In this document: piece by piece, positions 11,619-23,204 of the stretch
Position numbering within the stretch: the first letter of the stretch is position 1
Layout of the letters: each line of letters begins with the position of its first letter
NCBI GenBank assembly: GCA_933228675.1
Contig: OW121743.1
Coordinates: 93,993,998 to 94,057,997, forward strand
Direction of reading: 5' to 3'
DNA: 64,000 bases
Origin: Stomorhina lunata
Taxonomy: Eukaryota; Arthropoda; Insecta; Diptera; Rhiniidae
Made by a program: the position numbers and the translations under genes
Notes under the pieces: model-generated
Seen by the model: the letters and a program-made list of their open reading frames with translations, nothing else
Told to the model about the DNA's origin: nothing
Database searches by the model: none

Positions 11619-14600
11619 ATGCGTTCAACTATTTTCATCCTTACACTGAGTGCAATGGCAACTTTGTGTTGTTGTGAACAACAGCAACTGGAGAACCAAC
11701 AACAGCCAGAGGAGTCTATAGCAGTAAAGAATCATCAGAAACATCTAAATTTATCAATTATGCTTAATGCGATGGAGTTGGATATGCCACTATCATTGCA
11801 AAATAATATTGCTGCATGTTGCAGTATAATACGCGAATATTTTGCCAAAAGCACAGATAGTTTTATGATTAGCTCAAATGTCCAGAAAGTCTATTTGAAA
11901 CGACACATGAAAGATTTTGTAAATAGTGTTTTACTTAATTTGACTATGCTAAAGGTGGAAATTGAAAGTATAAATTCGCCCATACGTAATAGGACAATAA
12001 ATCGAAAACATAATCTTCTTATTGTGGATAGTTTTGAATCGTTGAGGTATTTATAAGTTATGGAATAAAACAACAAAAAATCAATAATATTTATTTTTTA
12101 AATAGAGATTTAAATCCAGCCGAATACACTAAGCACTACGATGTACAGGAATATTATTTGATATATTTAATGCATGCTATCAAAATTCCCGATGTTTTCA
12201 ATGTCCTGACTAAGATATTCAATTACTTTTGGGATAATTATATTATAAATGTTTCAGTATTTATGGCCAATATACAAATGGAAGTGGAAATTTATACCTA
12301 TTTCCCCTTTGATACTTTATTAACCTGTAAAATGCCGGTAATGAGGATGATAAATGCATATGCCGGCTCCTGGTTACTACCCATTAATACTTCAATATTT
12401 CCTCTAAAACTAACTAATTTAGAGAGTTGCCCTTTAGTTGCTGCTGTTTGGGATACGCCACCGTATTTAAGTTATGAGTCCAATGCTGATGGTTATTATG
12501 AAATTAATTACTTCGAGGGTGAATTGTTGAAAGTTTTGGCAAATAAATTGAATTTCACTTTGAATCTTCAGGAACCGAAGAACGATGAACAGAGAGGAAA
12601 GGTTTGGGAAAATGGCACATTAACGGGCGCAATAAAAATGGTGAGAATAAATGTATTTTTTTATTTCCTATGAAAAATTTTCGATATTTTTAGAAAATTT
12701 GTCGAGAAAATTTTTTTCGGTAAAAAATCGAGACAATTTTTTTTCGGTCAAAAATGTCGAGACAAATTTTTTCGGTCAAAAAAATTGTCGAGACAATTTT
12801 TCTTGGTAAAAGAAAATTGTCGAGATAAATTTTTTCCTGTAGAAAAATTGACGAGGCAAATTTTATTTCGGTTAAAAAAAATTGTCGAGACAAATTTTAT
12901 TCGATAAAAAAAATGTCGAGAAAAATTTTTTCCTATAGAAAAAATTGTCGAGGGAAATTTTTCTTCGGCTAAAAACAAATTGTCGAGGCAAATTTTTTTC
13001 GGCAAAAAAAAATTGTCGAGACAATTTTTTTTACCTTAATTTATCGAAATATTATTGGTAAAAAATTGTTGAGACAAATTTTTAAATTTAAAAAAAATGT
13101 TCGAGACAATTTTTTTTTCGGTAAAAAAAATTTTCGAGACAATTTATTGTCGAGACAATTTTTTCCGGCAAAAAATTGTCGAGAAAAAAATTTTCGGTAA
13201 AAAATTGTCGAGACAAGTTTTCTCGGTAAAAACAAATTTTTTTTCGGTAAAAAAAATTGTAGAAACAAATTTTTTCTAGACAATTTGCTTTTGGAGACAA
13301 TTTTTTTCGGTAAAAAATTTTCGAGACAATTCTTTTTGATAAAAAAAAAATGTCGAGACAAATTGTTTTCGGTAAAAAAAAATTGTAGAGACAATTTTTT
13401 TTCGGTAAAAAAAAATTGTAGAGACAATTTTTTTGCGGTAAAAAAAAATTGTAGAGACAAATTTTTTTGGTAAAAAAAATTTTCGAGACAAATTTTTTTC
13501 GGTAAAAAAATTTTCGAGACAAATTTTTTTCGGTAAAAAAATTGTAGAGGCAAATTTTTTCCGTATAAAAAATTGTCGAGGCAATTTTTTTCGGTAAAAA
13601 AAATTGTCGAAACCATTTTTTTGTTGCGATAAATTTTTTCAGTAAAAAAAATTCGAGAAAATTTTTTTTTGGAGAAAAAAAAAAATTGTCGAAATTTTTT
13701 CGGTAAAGGAAAATTGTCGAGACAAATTTTTTTTGTAAAGAAAAATTGTCGAGAAAAATTTTATTCCGTAAAAAAAAAATTGCCGAGCTAATTTGGATAT
13801 TAAAACTTTTTTTACAGAAAATTTTCAAAATTTTTTTTTCTATTAAAAAAAATTTAAGAGACGAATTTTTTTCTGTAAAAAAACTGTTTTTTTCGGTAGA
13901 AAAAATTGTCGAGACAAGTTTTCGCGGTAAAAAAAATTGTCGAGACAACTTTTGTGAGAATTTTTTTTCGGTAAAAAAAAATTGTCGACACAAATTCTTT
14001 TTGTAAAAGAAATTGTCGAGATAATTTGGATATCAAAACTTTTTTTTACAGAAAATTTTTCGAAAATTTTTTTTTTAATCGACATTAAATTTTTTTCTAT
14101 AAAAAAATGTTTTTAATAAAGTTAAAAAAGTAAAGTGCTATAGTCGGTCAAGCCCGACATTACGATACCCTTCACCACTAACGTTAATGCTGGTTTTTTT
14201 CTGTTAAAGACAAATATTTGCTAAGTTTTGCCGTCATTCAAATATTTTCTCAAAACTTATATGTTTATGCTGTTTCCGTCATTTGGACTTATATGAGAGC
14301 TAGGGTCAAATGTGGACCGATTATCTCGAAATTTGACAAATTGATTACAGTTGTTACATAAATAATGTATAAACTTGAAATTCATATTATCTTCAGTATC
14401 ATTTAGTGCGTTTTGAAAGAAGAGTTGGTATAGGAGCTATAGTCAAATTTGAACCGATTTCAACGAAATTTGGTACAGTGATTTAAGGTTATATTTGCAG
14501 TATTCGTTTTAAATTTCATGAAAGAATATTGATATTTGTGGCCAATATATTAATTTCGGAAACCGGGATCTAAGTGATTTACCATAAATAATGGACCGAT

Positions 14601-16094
14601 TGTGACAAATTTCAATTGCCATGGCCCACTGTAAAAAAAAAATTATCGATGCCAAATTTCATCAAATTATCTTTAGAATTGCCACCTGTACTTTAATTTC
14701 AGGGTTTACATGGGGGTCCAGCCAGCCAGCCGTTCATCCAGACGGACGAACATCGACAAATCGACTCAGAAAGTGTTTCTAAGCCTATTGGTTTACTACA
14801 TACGAGTACATAAGCACAATCTTATAATACCCTTTCCATCTATGGTGGTGAAGGGGTATAAAAATTGTGATATAAACATTTTTGATATTTTGATACAGAT
14901 TTTTTATTAATTCGACATTCAAAATTCTTCTAAAGCAAATTTTAGATATAAAATATGTTCTATTATAAAAAGTCAAAATCTTATACACCTAAATTGAGAC
15001 ATTTGATTATCTTCTTAAAGCTTCACGATCGCACTGCCGATCTTAGTGTGGGATCATTTCGTTACTCTCTGGATCGTAGCCAAGTACTTACTGGAGCCTT
15101 GCCATACTATCAAACCTATCAAATTTATGCCATTCTTACAACAACACAATTATATACACCATTAGAGATGTTACTGTATCCCTATGATTTAATAACATGG
15201 ATTTGTATATTCGGAAGTTTTATCACTGGAATGTTTATTGCTGTGGTCATAAAAATCTATTACGACGATTTCCTAATTATACGCATAGCAGTCGGTTTTC
15301 CTCCACTACGTACACCCTTAACTAATATATTACGCTTTTTTACTGGTCAACCTTTAATGGAACTTCCCAACACATATTTTGCACGTTTCATGATTATAAT
15401 CTGGCATGTATATTGCCTTCTTATTCGCACCGCTTATCAGACCTTATTAGTTAAATTGCTCAATTCAGATTTATATCACGAACCGCCCAAGTCACTAAGC
15501 GATCTTATTGAGGATAATTGTATGTTAGTGATGACTGAGGCAACATTTGATGCGGTTCGTACTGCTCCGCGTATAGAAAACGGAACAATTGAAGTAATGC
15601 ACTTACAGAATACTTCTGAGCAAAGTTCATTCTTTTTTGTTGAGCAGGATCAAGAGTTACGTTGTCTGGTTGCTGTTGCTCCAAAAGACTTCATTACACA
15701 TCATGTCGTTAAGGAAAGCAAACGAGGTCTATTTTATGTTCTGCCGGAGGCAATTTTTACCCAACACGTTACCATGTACTTCTCAAAACATTCTTATTTG
15801 ATAAATCGTTTCAATGAATTGCTAATGAATTTGCGCAGTATGGGCATGATTGATTTTTGGAGTCAACAGAGTATGAATAAAGATGCATTGGAGAGAATAT
15901 CAAAAAGTTCATATACACCTGTAGTTGTGGAAAACTTTGAGGGAGTTTGGATAGTTTGTGGTACCTTAGTCCTGCTAAGCATTATAACGTTTTTTATTGA
16001 AATAACAATACCCAGTCTAAAGAAGAGAATTATGAGAAGAGTTAAATTTATTAAAGTTAAGAAACAAAAAACTCGTAAATTAAATAAAAAATAA
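11619..16094 (+). CDS. Divergent ionotropic receptor IR-1 (three exons)
   Basis: Predicted chemosensory receptor subunit of the insect IR branch of ionotropic glutamate receptors, acting as a ligand-gated cation channel subunit in the plasma membrane of sensory neurons. Exons are 11619-12046, 12106-12640 and 15021-16094. Introns are phase 2 (TTGAG|GTATTT...AATAG) and phase 0 (ATG|GTGAGA...TTAAAG), giving 678 residues. A signal peptide covers residues 1-20. The S1 lobe ends with ADLSVGSFRYSLDRSQ. Arg340 there aligns with the glutamate-contacting Arg of iGluRs. TM1 is about 380-400, the pore loop 420-434, TM2 441-460 followed by RTAYQ, S2 follows, and TM3 is 629-649. A lysine/arginine-rich tail of about 30 residues ends the protein. 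Intron 2 (2.4 kb) holds array A2 and a family A element. The LR.AYQ motif after TM2 suggests the IR7-type clade, with low certainty. Exon 3 start rests on alignment to IR-2 and IR-3. Confidence 0.85.
12668..14098. repeat. Tandem array A2 in IR-1 intron 2 (GTCGAGAC type)
   Basis: About 45 diverged copies of a unit near 31 bp: TTGTCGAGACAA followed by TTTTTTCGGTAAAAAAAA. The core has complementary arms TTGTC and GACAA around GA. It lacks the CTATAG core of most other arrays and carries two CpG sites per unit. All six frames stay partly open, giving Lys/Phe-rich pseudo-proteins of up to 301 codons that are not genes. Confidence 0.9.
14128..14862 (+). mobile_element. Family A element, copy in IR-1 intron 2
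   Basis: Begins with AGTGCTATAGTCGGTCAAGC and ATACCCTTCACCAC, and ends with GGTGGTGAAGGGGTATA. The interior is collinear with copy 1 at 9381-10070. It is inserted just after array A2 in the same orientation as the IR gene. Confidence 0.75.
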
Positions 16095-16143
16095 ATTTAT
16101 ATGCATACATACATATATTTTATTATGTAACGTTGAATTGTTG

Positions 16144-16149
16144 AATAAA
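16144..16149 (+). terminator. Polyadenylation signal of IR-1
   Basis: AATAAA about 50 bases after the IR-1 stop codon. An overlapping earlier AATAAA lies at the stop itself (near 16089). Confidence 0.55.
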
Positions 16150-16779
16150 ATTATTATATACAAACATGTTCGTATTTATATACTTTTTGAAGACTAAATT
16201 TGTTATATTTTTAAACTCTACTTTCAAAATGACTCTTTTGATATGGAAATTTCCCAGATTGCATTACGGATACAGGCTAAAATCGTGATGCAGAATTTCG
16301 TGCTTTCAGTTGACATCAATCAATATTTAGTTTAATTAAATAAATTTAAAAGTTAATAGCTAAAGTTACAACCTGTGGAAATTTTTGATTTACAGTGGTT
16401 CAATACAAACATTTCCTATTCATTTAAATGCACTTTACTTAGAGGATGACTTCTACTTATTCAAAGTTTTATGCTGGAACTAGAAAAATGGTCTGTCGAA
16501 AAAAAAAAATTGTAAAAAAAGGTAGAACAGTGCGATAAACCTCCTATTTCGATAACTTGTGAGACAGTAGAGTTAAATAATCGATAGTGGCCCTAAGACA
16601 CTTCTGCTTTTATTGCATTTCATTTTTGTTTGATCAGTTATTTTGTAATCGATACTATTGTAGTACTAATAGAACAGTGAAACACCACCTATTTACATTC
16701 AGACGATTTCCAGTAAATCAATGGAGTTAGCTACCTTACTATCACTGATAAGAACCTTCACCCTTTATTTTTTTATTTT
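16150..16779. other. Intergenic DNA, no gene seen
   Basis: Unique A/T-rich spacer with an A run near 16500. The stretch 16530-16700 holds two ATCGATA-like words and AGAACAGTG at both ends, possibly a decayed small inverted-repeat element. Not enough is preserved to call it. Confidence 0.4.
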
Positions 16780-17112
16780 TTGATCCCAAATCTGTTACAT
16801 TTATTTATTAATGTAACAGACCAATTTATTAATAAAAAGCCGAATATTGTTTGCGGAGAAACCAAAATTCCTCGACAGATTTCGATGGTTGGTTAGGCCA
16901 TCTCTTCACGAGGATTATCCCCAATTTAGACGGATCGAAAACCTTGCATTATTACTTATTTTACAAATAAAACCTTTCAGAATTATGTTCATAAGTCATA
17001 AGTAAAAGCGTAGATCATTGACTGAACAAAATACAAACAATTTTCAGTTTTCATCTTCCTTCACTTCCCGCATTCTTGCTGCAGCCGTCGGCTACTATAT
17101 GCAGAATGCTTT
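16780..17112 (+). repeat. Family B interspersed repeat
   Basis: Contains the hairpin TGTTACATT...AATGTAACA and the shared blocks GATGGTTGGTTAGGCCATCT and AGGATTATCC. The tail is GCAGCCGTCGGCTACTATAT. Matching copies are at 33830-34665 (interrupted), 37515-37810 (minus), 54885-55200 and 63401-63720. An A/T minisatellite begins directly after this copy. Confidence 0.8.
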
Positions 17113-17530
17113 AGAATTTTTTTCTAAAGAAAAAAAATGTTCTTTAGAAAAATGTTTGATAAAAAAATTTTCGTTAAAAAAATTTTTAATAAAAAAATTT
17201 TCTTTAGAAAAATTTTTGATAAAAAGTATTTATCGAAGATTTTTGAACATCAAATATTTAACTGTAGTATATTGCACTAAGATCCCAATTTTTCACAGTT
17301 AAATTTTCTTTAGAAAAATTTTTGATAACAAAATTTTCTTTAGAAAAAATTTTGACAAAAAAATTTTATACTTTTATATAGAAAAAATTTTGATAAAAAT
17401 ATTTTCTATAGAAAAATTTTGATAAAAATAATTTCTATAGAAAAAATTTTGATAAAAATATTTTCTATAGAAAAAATTTTAATAAAAATATTTTCTATAG
17501 AAAAAATTTTAATAAAAATATTTAAAAAAT
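17113..17530. repeat. Tandem array A3
   Basis: Diverged units of about 30 bp: first TTTAGAAAAATTTTTGATAA, then TTTTCTATAGAAAA with TTTTGATAAAAATA. It is interrupted at 17256-17300 by a family B end fragment (ATTGCACTAAGATCCCAATT). It lies directly next to the family B copy at 16780. Confidence 0.8.
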
Positions 17531-17588
17531 GGAAAACTTTTTCTTTTTAAAACATCAGAACTACACATTAAAAAAATACATACATATT

Positions 17589-17930
17589 TTAGTTAAATGT
17601 ATAAAAAACTGCAACTCTGCCGACGATTTTTTTGTTCTGTTCTCTTTGTGGCGGTCTTTGATGATATCCCATATACAACAACTGTAATAATTCGATCTTG
17701 GAAATAGCTCGGTTTAAATAGAAAAGTGTCATACACACTCTATCGAATACCTTGGACAAATCAAGGGCAACCACAGTACATCTACACTAGAGCGGCCCCT
17801 TCGAAATCCATACTGCCATAGTGGTGTAATAGGAAGCTCACCCGTGATACATAGAGTTGTCATTCGCAGGAAAACTTGTGAAGAGCCCTTCACATTATCG
17901 GTCTTACTACCACTGCGTACCACACTGAAA
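17589..17930 (-). pseudogene. Non-LTR retrotransposon reverse transcriptase fragment
   Basis: Two minus-strand frames carry adjoining reverse transcriptase motifs. At 17729-17923 is LWQYGFRRGRSSVDVL, resembling the YGFR.GRST motif of LINE elements. At 17589-17774 is VVALDLSKVFDRV, the catalytic aspartate motif A. The two are in different frames and closer together than in an intact enzyme, so a frameshift plus a deletion separates them. No endonuclease or 3' part is present. It is a dead fragment of a Jockey/R1-like LINE. Confidence 0.75.
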
Positions 17931-18084
17931 AAGGCTAGGTTTGAAGCTCTATTGTTTCCTTATTGATGTCTAGTGACTTATAGAAAATTTCCTTTCTTTT
18001 CTGGTGTAATTTATGGTTTTAACAAATTTTGTTATAATTATTAACTAATAAGTCTATACCTTCGGCGCCAAAAAGTACTTATTT

Positions 18085-18210
18085 GTTAAACATTTCATTA
18101 AGAAATCTTAAAATCTTTTCAGGGAATTACACAATTATTGTACATTAATGATAAATGTTAAAGATTTTATTTAGGTTAAGTATTAAAGTATAAATAAATA
18201 ACAAGTACAC
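18085..18210 (+). promoter_or_regulatory. Upstream block shared by IR-2 and IR-3
   Basis: ATTTCATTAAGAAA, then a TTTCAGGGAATTAC-like word, and about 60-90 bases later TATAAATAA...TAACAAGTA. The same series occurs in the same order at 25190-25333 upstream of IR-3. It survives while the introns of the two paralogs have been rebuilt, so it may be a shared promoter or enhancer. It could also be residual duplication. Confidence 0.4.
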
Positions 18211-18559
18211 TCAGAAAAATTTAGAGGAAATTGATCTTACCAGTAAAAAAATACTGATTTTATTTATTTTAGAGTAAGTAAATAAAAAACCGAAAAGATT
18301 GTTGGAGAGTGTATCAAATTTCCAAAATATTAAGAAGGTGATATTTCTTGTTATTATAAAAATTTTGAAGCAAAATCAAAACAACTTATCATATGATTTT
18401 TTTCTGTGTAATAATTATATGTTCAAATTTATTTTACATATTTACTTACATTATATTATAAGATATTTAAATAAATAATGTTAAAAGAAAAAAAAAACAG
18501 AAAATTAGAATTTTATTAATATGTTAACTTAGTCCATTGTTTCAGAGTTTACCAAGAGA

Positions 18560-21500
18560 ATGCCGAGACTTTCTTTAAAGCTTCTGCTTGTAGGTTTACT
18601 GATAATACCTAAAATTACAATGGGGTCACAATTACCGCAGAAAATACTTAGAAGTAAAATTAGTCAAAATTTGACTTTTAAGAATATAAACTTAAATAAG
18701 GCTTTATGCCTAGTTATAAAACAAACATTTTTAATTGGAGAACAGCGAAACTTATTTTATATAAATTACAATAATAATTCCCGGGAATATCGTTTTTATG
18801 TCAATGATTTTATCGGCAGACTGTTATATAGCATTAACAACTCCACAATAAAAATCTTTTATCAACATCAAAAAATTTTTCATAATCTGCGACACAATGA
18901 GATGATATTTTTGGATAATATCGAAAGTTTGAGGTAAGCGAATATCTGTGTAAATGCTTTAATAAAACAAATGATGGCAGATTACACGGTGTTACAACTT
19001 TAATAAAAACTTAAAATTTTTCTATAGAAAATTTTTAATTTTTAAAATTTTTCTTTTTCGTTCTAGACAAATTTCTATAGAAAATTTTTCGTTATAAAAA
19101 TTTTTCTTTAGAAAATTTTTCATTATAAAAATTTTTCTACAGAAAATTTTTCATAACAAAAATTTTTCTATTGAAAATTTTCATTCATATAAATTTTTCT
19201 CTAAAAAATTTTTCGTTATAAAAATTTTTCTATAAATAAATTTTCTTTAAAAAATTTTTCGTTATAAATATTTTTCTATAAAAATTTTTTCGTTATAAAA
19301 ATTTTTGTATAAAAAAATTTTCATTATAAAAATTTTTCTCTAAAAATCTTTTCGTTCTAAAAATTTTTCTATAGAAAATCCTTCATTGTAAAAATGTTTC
19401 TATGGAAAATCCTTCATAATAAATATTTTTCTATAGAAAATTTTTAACTATAAAAACTTTTCTATGTAAACATTTTTCTATAGAAATTTTTTTGTTACTA
19501 AAAATTTACTAAATTATTATAAAAATTTTTCGTTGTAAAATTTTTCGTTATAAAAATTTTTCTATAGAAAATTTTTCGTTATAAAAATTTTTCTATAGAA
19601 AATTTTTCGTTATAAAAATTTTTCTATAGAAAATTTTTCGTTATAAAAATTTTTCTATAGAAAATTTTTCGTTATAAAAATTTTTCTATAGAAAATTTTT
19701 ATAACTTTTAGTTATAAAAATTTTTCTATAGAAAATTTTTCGCTATAAAAATTTTTCTATACAAAATTTTTCGTTATAAAAATTTTTCTATACAAAATTT
19801 TTCGTTTTAAAAAATTTTCTGTAGAAAATTTTTCGTTTTAAAAATTTTTCTATAGAAAATCCTTCATTATAAAAATATTTCTATGGAAAATCCTTCATTA
19901 TAATTTTTCTATAGAAAATTTTTAACTATAAAAACTTTTCTTTGTAAAAAATTTTCTATAGAAATTTTTTTGTTATTAAAAATTTACTAAATTATTATAA
20001 AAATTATTATTATTATTATAAAAATTTTTCTTTGTAAAATTTTTCGTTATAAAAATTTTTCTATAGAAAATTTTTCATAGAAAATTTTTCGTTATTAAAA
20101 TTTTTCTATAGAAAATTTTTCATTATTCAAATTTTTCTACAGACAATTTTTAATTTTTAAATTTTGTTTAAAGGAAATGGTTCCTCATAAAACTTTATCT
20201 ATAGAAAATTTTTCGTTATAAAAATTTTTCTATAGAAAATTTTAAATTATTAAAATTTTTATTAAGAAAATTTTTCGTTGCAAAAATTTTTCTATAGAAA
20301 ATTTTGCGTTATTAAAATTTGTTATAGACAATTTTTCGTTATAAAAATTTTCTATAGAAAATTTTTCGTTATAAAAATTTTTCTATAGAAAATTTTTCGT
20401 TATAAAAATTTTTCGTTATAAAAATTTTTCTAAAGAAAATTATTCGTTATAAAAATTTTTCTAAAGAAAATTATACGTTATACAAATTTTGCTTTGTAAA
20501 AATGTTTCTATAGAAAATTTTTTATTTTTAAAATTTTTATAAAGAAAATTTTTTCGTTATTAAAATTTTTCTATAAAAAATTTTTCATTTTTAAAATTTT
20601 TATGAAAATTTTTCGTTATAAAAATTTTTCGTTATAAAAATTTTTCTAAAGAAAATTATTTGTTATAAAAATTTTTCTAAAGAAAATTATACGTTATACA
20701 AATTTTTCTTTGTAAAAATGTTTCTATAGAAAATTTTTTATTTTTAAAATTTTTATAAAGAAAATTTTTTCGTTATTAAAATTTTTCTATAAAAAATTTT
20801 TCATTTTTAAAATTTTTATGAAAATTTTTCGTTATAAAAATTTTTATATAGATAATTTTTAACCATAAAAACTTTTCTTTGTAAAAATTTTTCTATAGAA
20901 ATTTTTTTGTTATTAAAAATTTACTAAATTATTATAAAAATTATTATTATTAGAAAAATTTTTCGTTGTAAAATTTTTCGTTCTTAAAATTTTTCTATAG
21001 AAAATTTTTCGGTATTAAAATTTTTCTATAGAAAATTTTTCTTTATTAAAAATTTTCGTTAGAAAATTTTTCGTTATTAAAATTTTTCTATAGAAAATTT
21101 TTCGTTATTAAAATTTTTCTATAGAAAATTTTTTGTATTAAATTTTTTCTGTAGAAAATTTTTCGTTATTAAAATATTTCTACAGAAAATTTTTCTATAG
21201 AAAAATTTTCATTTTTAAAATTTTTATGAAAATTTTTCGTTATAAAAATTTTTATATAGACAATTTTTCGTTATAAAAATTTTTATAGAAAATTGTTTTT
21301 AGTGTAACAAAGTGTTATTTAATATTACTAAACTGACATTTTTTTTAATTTTTATTATTTTTTGTTTAGATATCTCTTTAAAAAATTGTATCCTGTTGCT
21401 AATATGGATCTCTCACATACAGTGCTCTTCATCTCCTCTCTTACAACCTTGAATTTAAATACTATTTCTGAAGTCTTTCGTGCTTTTTATTATATGAGTA

Positions 21501-23068
21501 TTCTTAAAGTTTCATTGGTAATTGAATTGGCTGAAGATGATATTATCATGGTTACCTATTTTCCATTTACTGAAACATCTTGTAACGATTTCAAACCGGT
21601 TATAATAAATCGTTATTTAGTAAAGGAAGAACGTTGGTCTAGTTTGGAGTATTTTCCCATAAAATCGAAAAATTTTTATGGTTGCCCTTTTACTTGTTGT
21701 ATTTGGGAGGATATGCCCTATTTTAAAGTAACCCCAGATAAGGAAGTCTCGAATAATGTGGATGATATTGGTATAGAAGCGGAACTGTTAAATTTTTTGG
21801 CCTTTAAATTAAATTTTACAATCAAGATTTATGAGATGATTGGCCATAAGGAGGATGTGAACAATAAGGCCAAAATTTTCAATCAGGTAAATAAGTTTTT
21901 TTTTAAGGAAGAGGTGAAAGCTATTTCGGTATATGGAGATATAAGTAAATATAATGTGTAACCGTCTCCTAACTAGTAGATGTATTATTTATTACCTTTT
22001 TACTTACTCTTTCTCATTTTCTTCCCTCTTCCTCTTTTCAATTTTTAGATATTCTCCCAACATTGTGATTTCGCTCTGGGTGGCTTTACCTATAAAAAAG
22101 ATTTAGACAATACATCGTCATATTCACAAACTGACTTTTATCTCCTCAGTCCCATCTACATTGTCACAAACGTTATCAAACCTTATACAACATATGAAAA
22201 ACTCGCCTTTCCATTTAAAAATACCGTATGGCTTATGCTTGGTTTAATTTTTGCCCTAAGCTCCTTACTCATCTGCTCATGTGGACTGCGACGCCAGTGG
22301 TTGCAATATCGAGATTTTTTAATTGGTTCCGCCAATAAAACACCCCATTTCCACTTGTATGTGGTGGCATTGGGTGCGAATATGTCATGGATTCAAGTAC
22401 CAAAACGTAATTTTGCACGTTTCCTACTCACCTCCTGGCTAATGGGAACACTAATACTACGCTGTGCCTATCAGTCGGGCATGTATCAAATGCTTAGAGA
22501 CAATAAACAATGGAATCCACCGCAAACGATTGAAAATGTATTTAAGCAAAACTATTTGATTAGCATGACACCGGAAAACCGTCGCTATTTAACAATTCTA
22601 CCGGATGTTAGACATTATCGCATATTTAATAATACAATATTGGAAGCATTTTGGCAACTTTTGGTAGAAAACGAACCAATAGCCTTTGTAACACCCTATG
22701 AGTATTTTGGTTACTTTGCCAAAATAAGTGGCGCTCGTTGGCAGCATTTGCATTTAGTCAATGAACGTCTGTTGACGCAACAGCTCACTATTTATGTACG
22801 TCATAATTCCTATTTAATACCGGAAATAAATCGTCAAATTTTAAAGGCACAATTTTATGGTTATATAACGTTGTGGAGTCGCCAATATTCTTTGTCGGGT
22901 CAACAAATCTCAAAACCCTCTACTTTTGGACCATTAAAAATTGATAAATATTCAGAAATTCCTTTATCATTAAAAGAATTAGGGGCTATATTTTTAATAT
23001 TGGTTTGGTTGCATTTACTTTCAATAGGAGTTTTTGTGGTAGAGTTACTTTGGAATCGTTATGGTTGA
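18560..23068 (+). CDS. Divergent ionotropic receptor IR-2 (three exons)
   Basis: Second tandem IR gene, a likely chemosensory channel subunit. Exons are 18560-18933, 21370-21886 and 22049-23068, with donors GAG|GTAAGC and CAG|GTAAAT and acceptors GTTTAG and TTTTAG. Phases are 2 and 0, as in IR-1, giving 636 residues. A signal peptide covers about residues 1-22. S1 has KNFYGCPFTCCIWEDMPYF and GIEAELLNFLAFKLNFT, typical of the IR ligand lobe. TM1 is about 357-376, TM2 419-437 (then RCAYQSGMYQ) and TM3 609-631. The position of the iGluR glutamate-binding Arg is Leu316, so classic glutamate binding is unlikely. Intron 1 (2.4 kb) is almost all array A4, while intron 2 is only 162 bp. It is closely similar to IR-3, especially in exon 3, so the two are a recent duplication. 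Confidence 0.88.
19010..21295. repeat. Tandem array A4 in IR-2 intron 1
   Basis: Units of about 31 bp: TTTTCTATAGAAAA plus TTTTTCGTTATAAAAA. It is most regular at 19550-19700. Two longer segments repeat: the region around 19860-20010 resembles 19370-19520, and 20395-20600 resembles 20600-20830, showing segmental duplication within the array. It ends about 75 bases before the exon 2 acceptor. Confidence 0.92.
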
Positions 23069-23117
23069 TGTTTAGTAATCAGACTTTGTAATATAGCAGC
23101 CTAATTCATAAATGAAA

Positions 23118-23123
23118 AATAAA
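23118..23123 (+). terminator. Polyadenylation signal of IR-2
   Basis: AATAAA 50 bases after the IR-2 stop codon. Confidence 0.55.
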
Positions 23124-23204
23124 TTTATAACAAGCTTATTAATCAAATTTTATAAATTTCTTATTTTTATAGACATCATTAAAACAATTTCCTATTTTTA
23201 TAGT

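Noticed and set aside
13088..13993. Minus-strand open frame of 301 codons, plus overlapping frames on both strands in 12690-14085
   Set aside because: Translation of array A2. The same Phe/Leu/Ser/Lys phrases repeat with the 31-bp unit and several frames are open at once, so it is a composition artefact.
14955..15020. Methionine-initiated start of IR-1 exon 3 as an independent gene
   Set aside because: The upstream 22 codons do not align with IR-2 or IR-3. The acceptor at 15019-15020 joins exon 2 in frame and aligns the S1 end motif.
12690..16094. IR-1 as a pseudogene because of its repeat-filled intron
   Set aside because: All three exons are open and splice sites and phases match the two paralogs, so decay is not supported.
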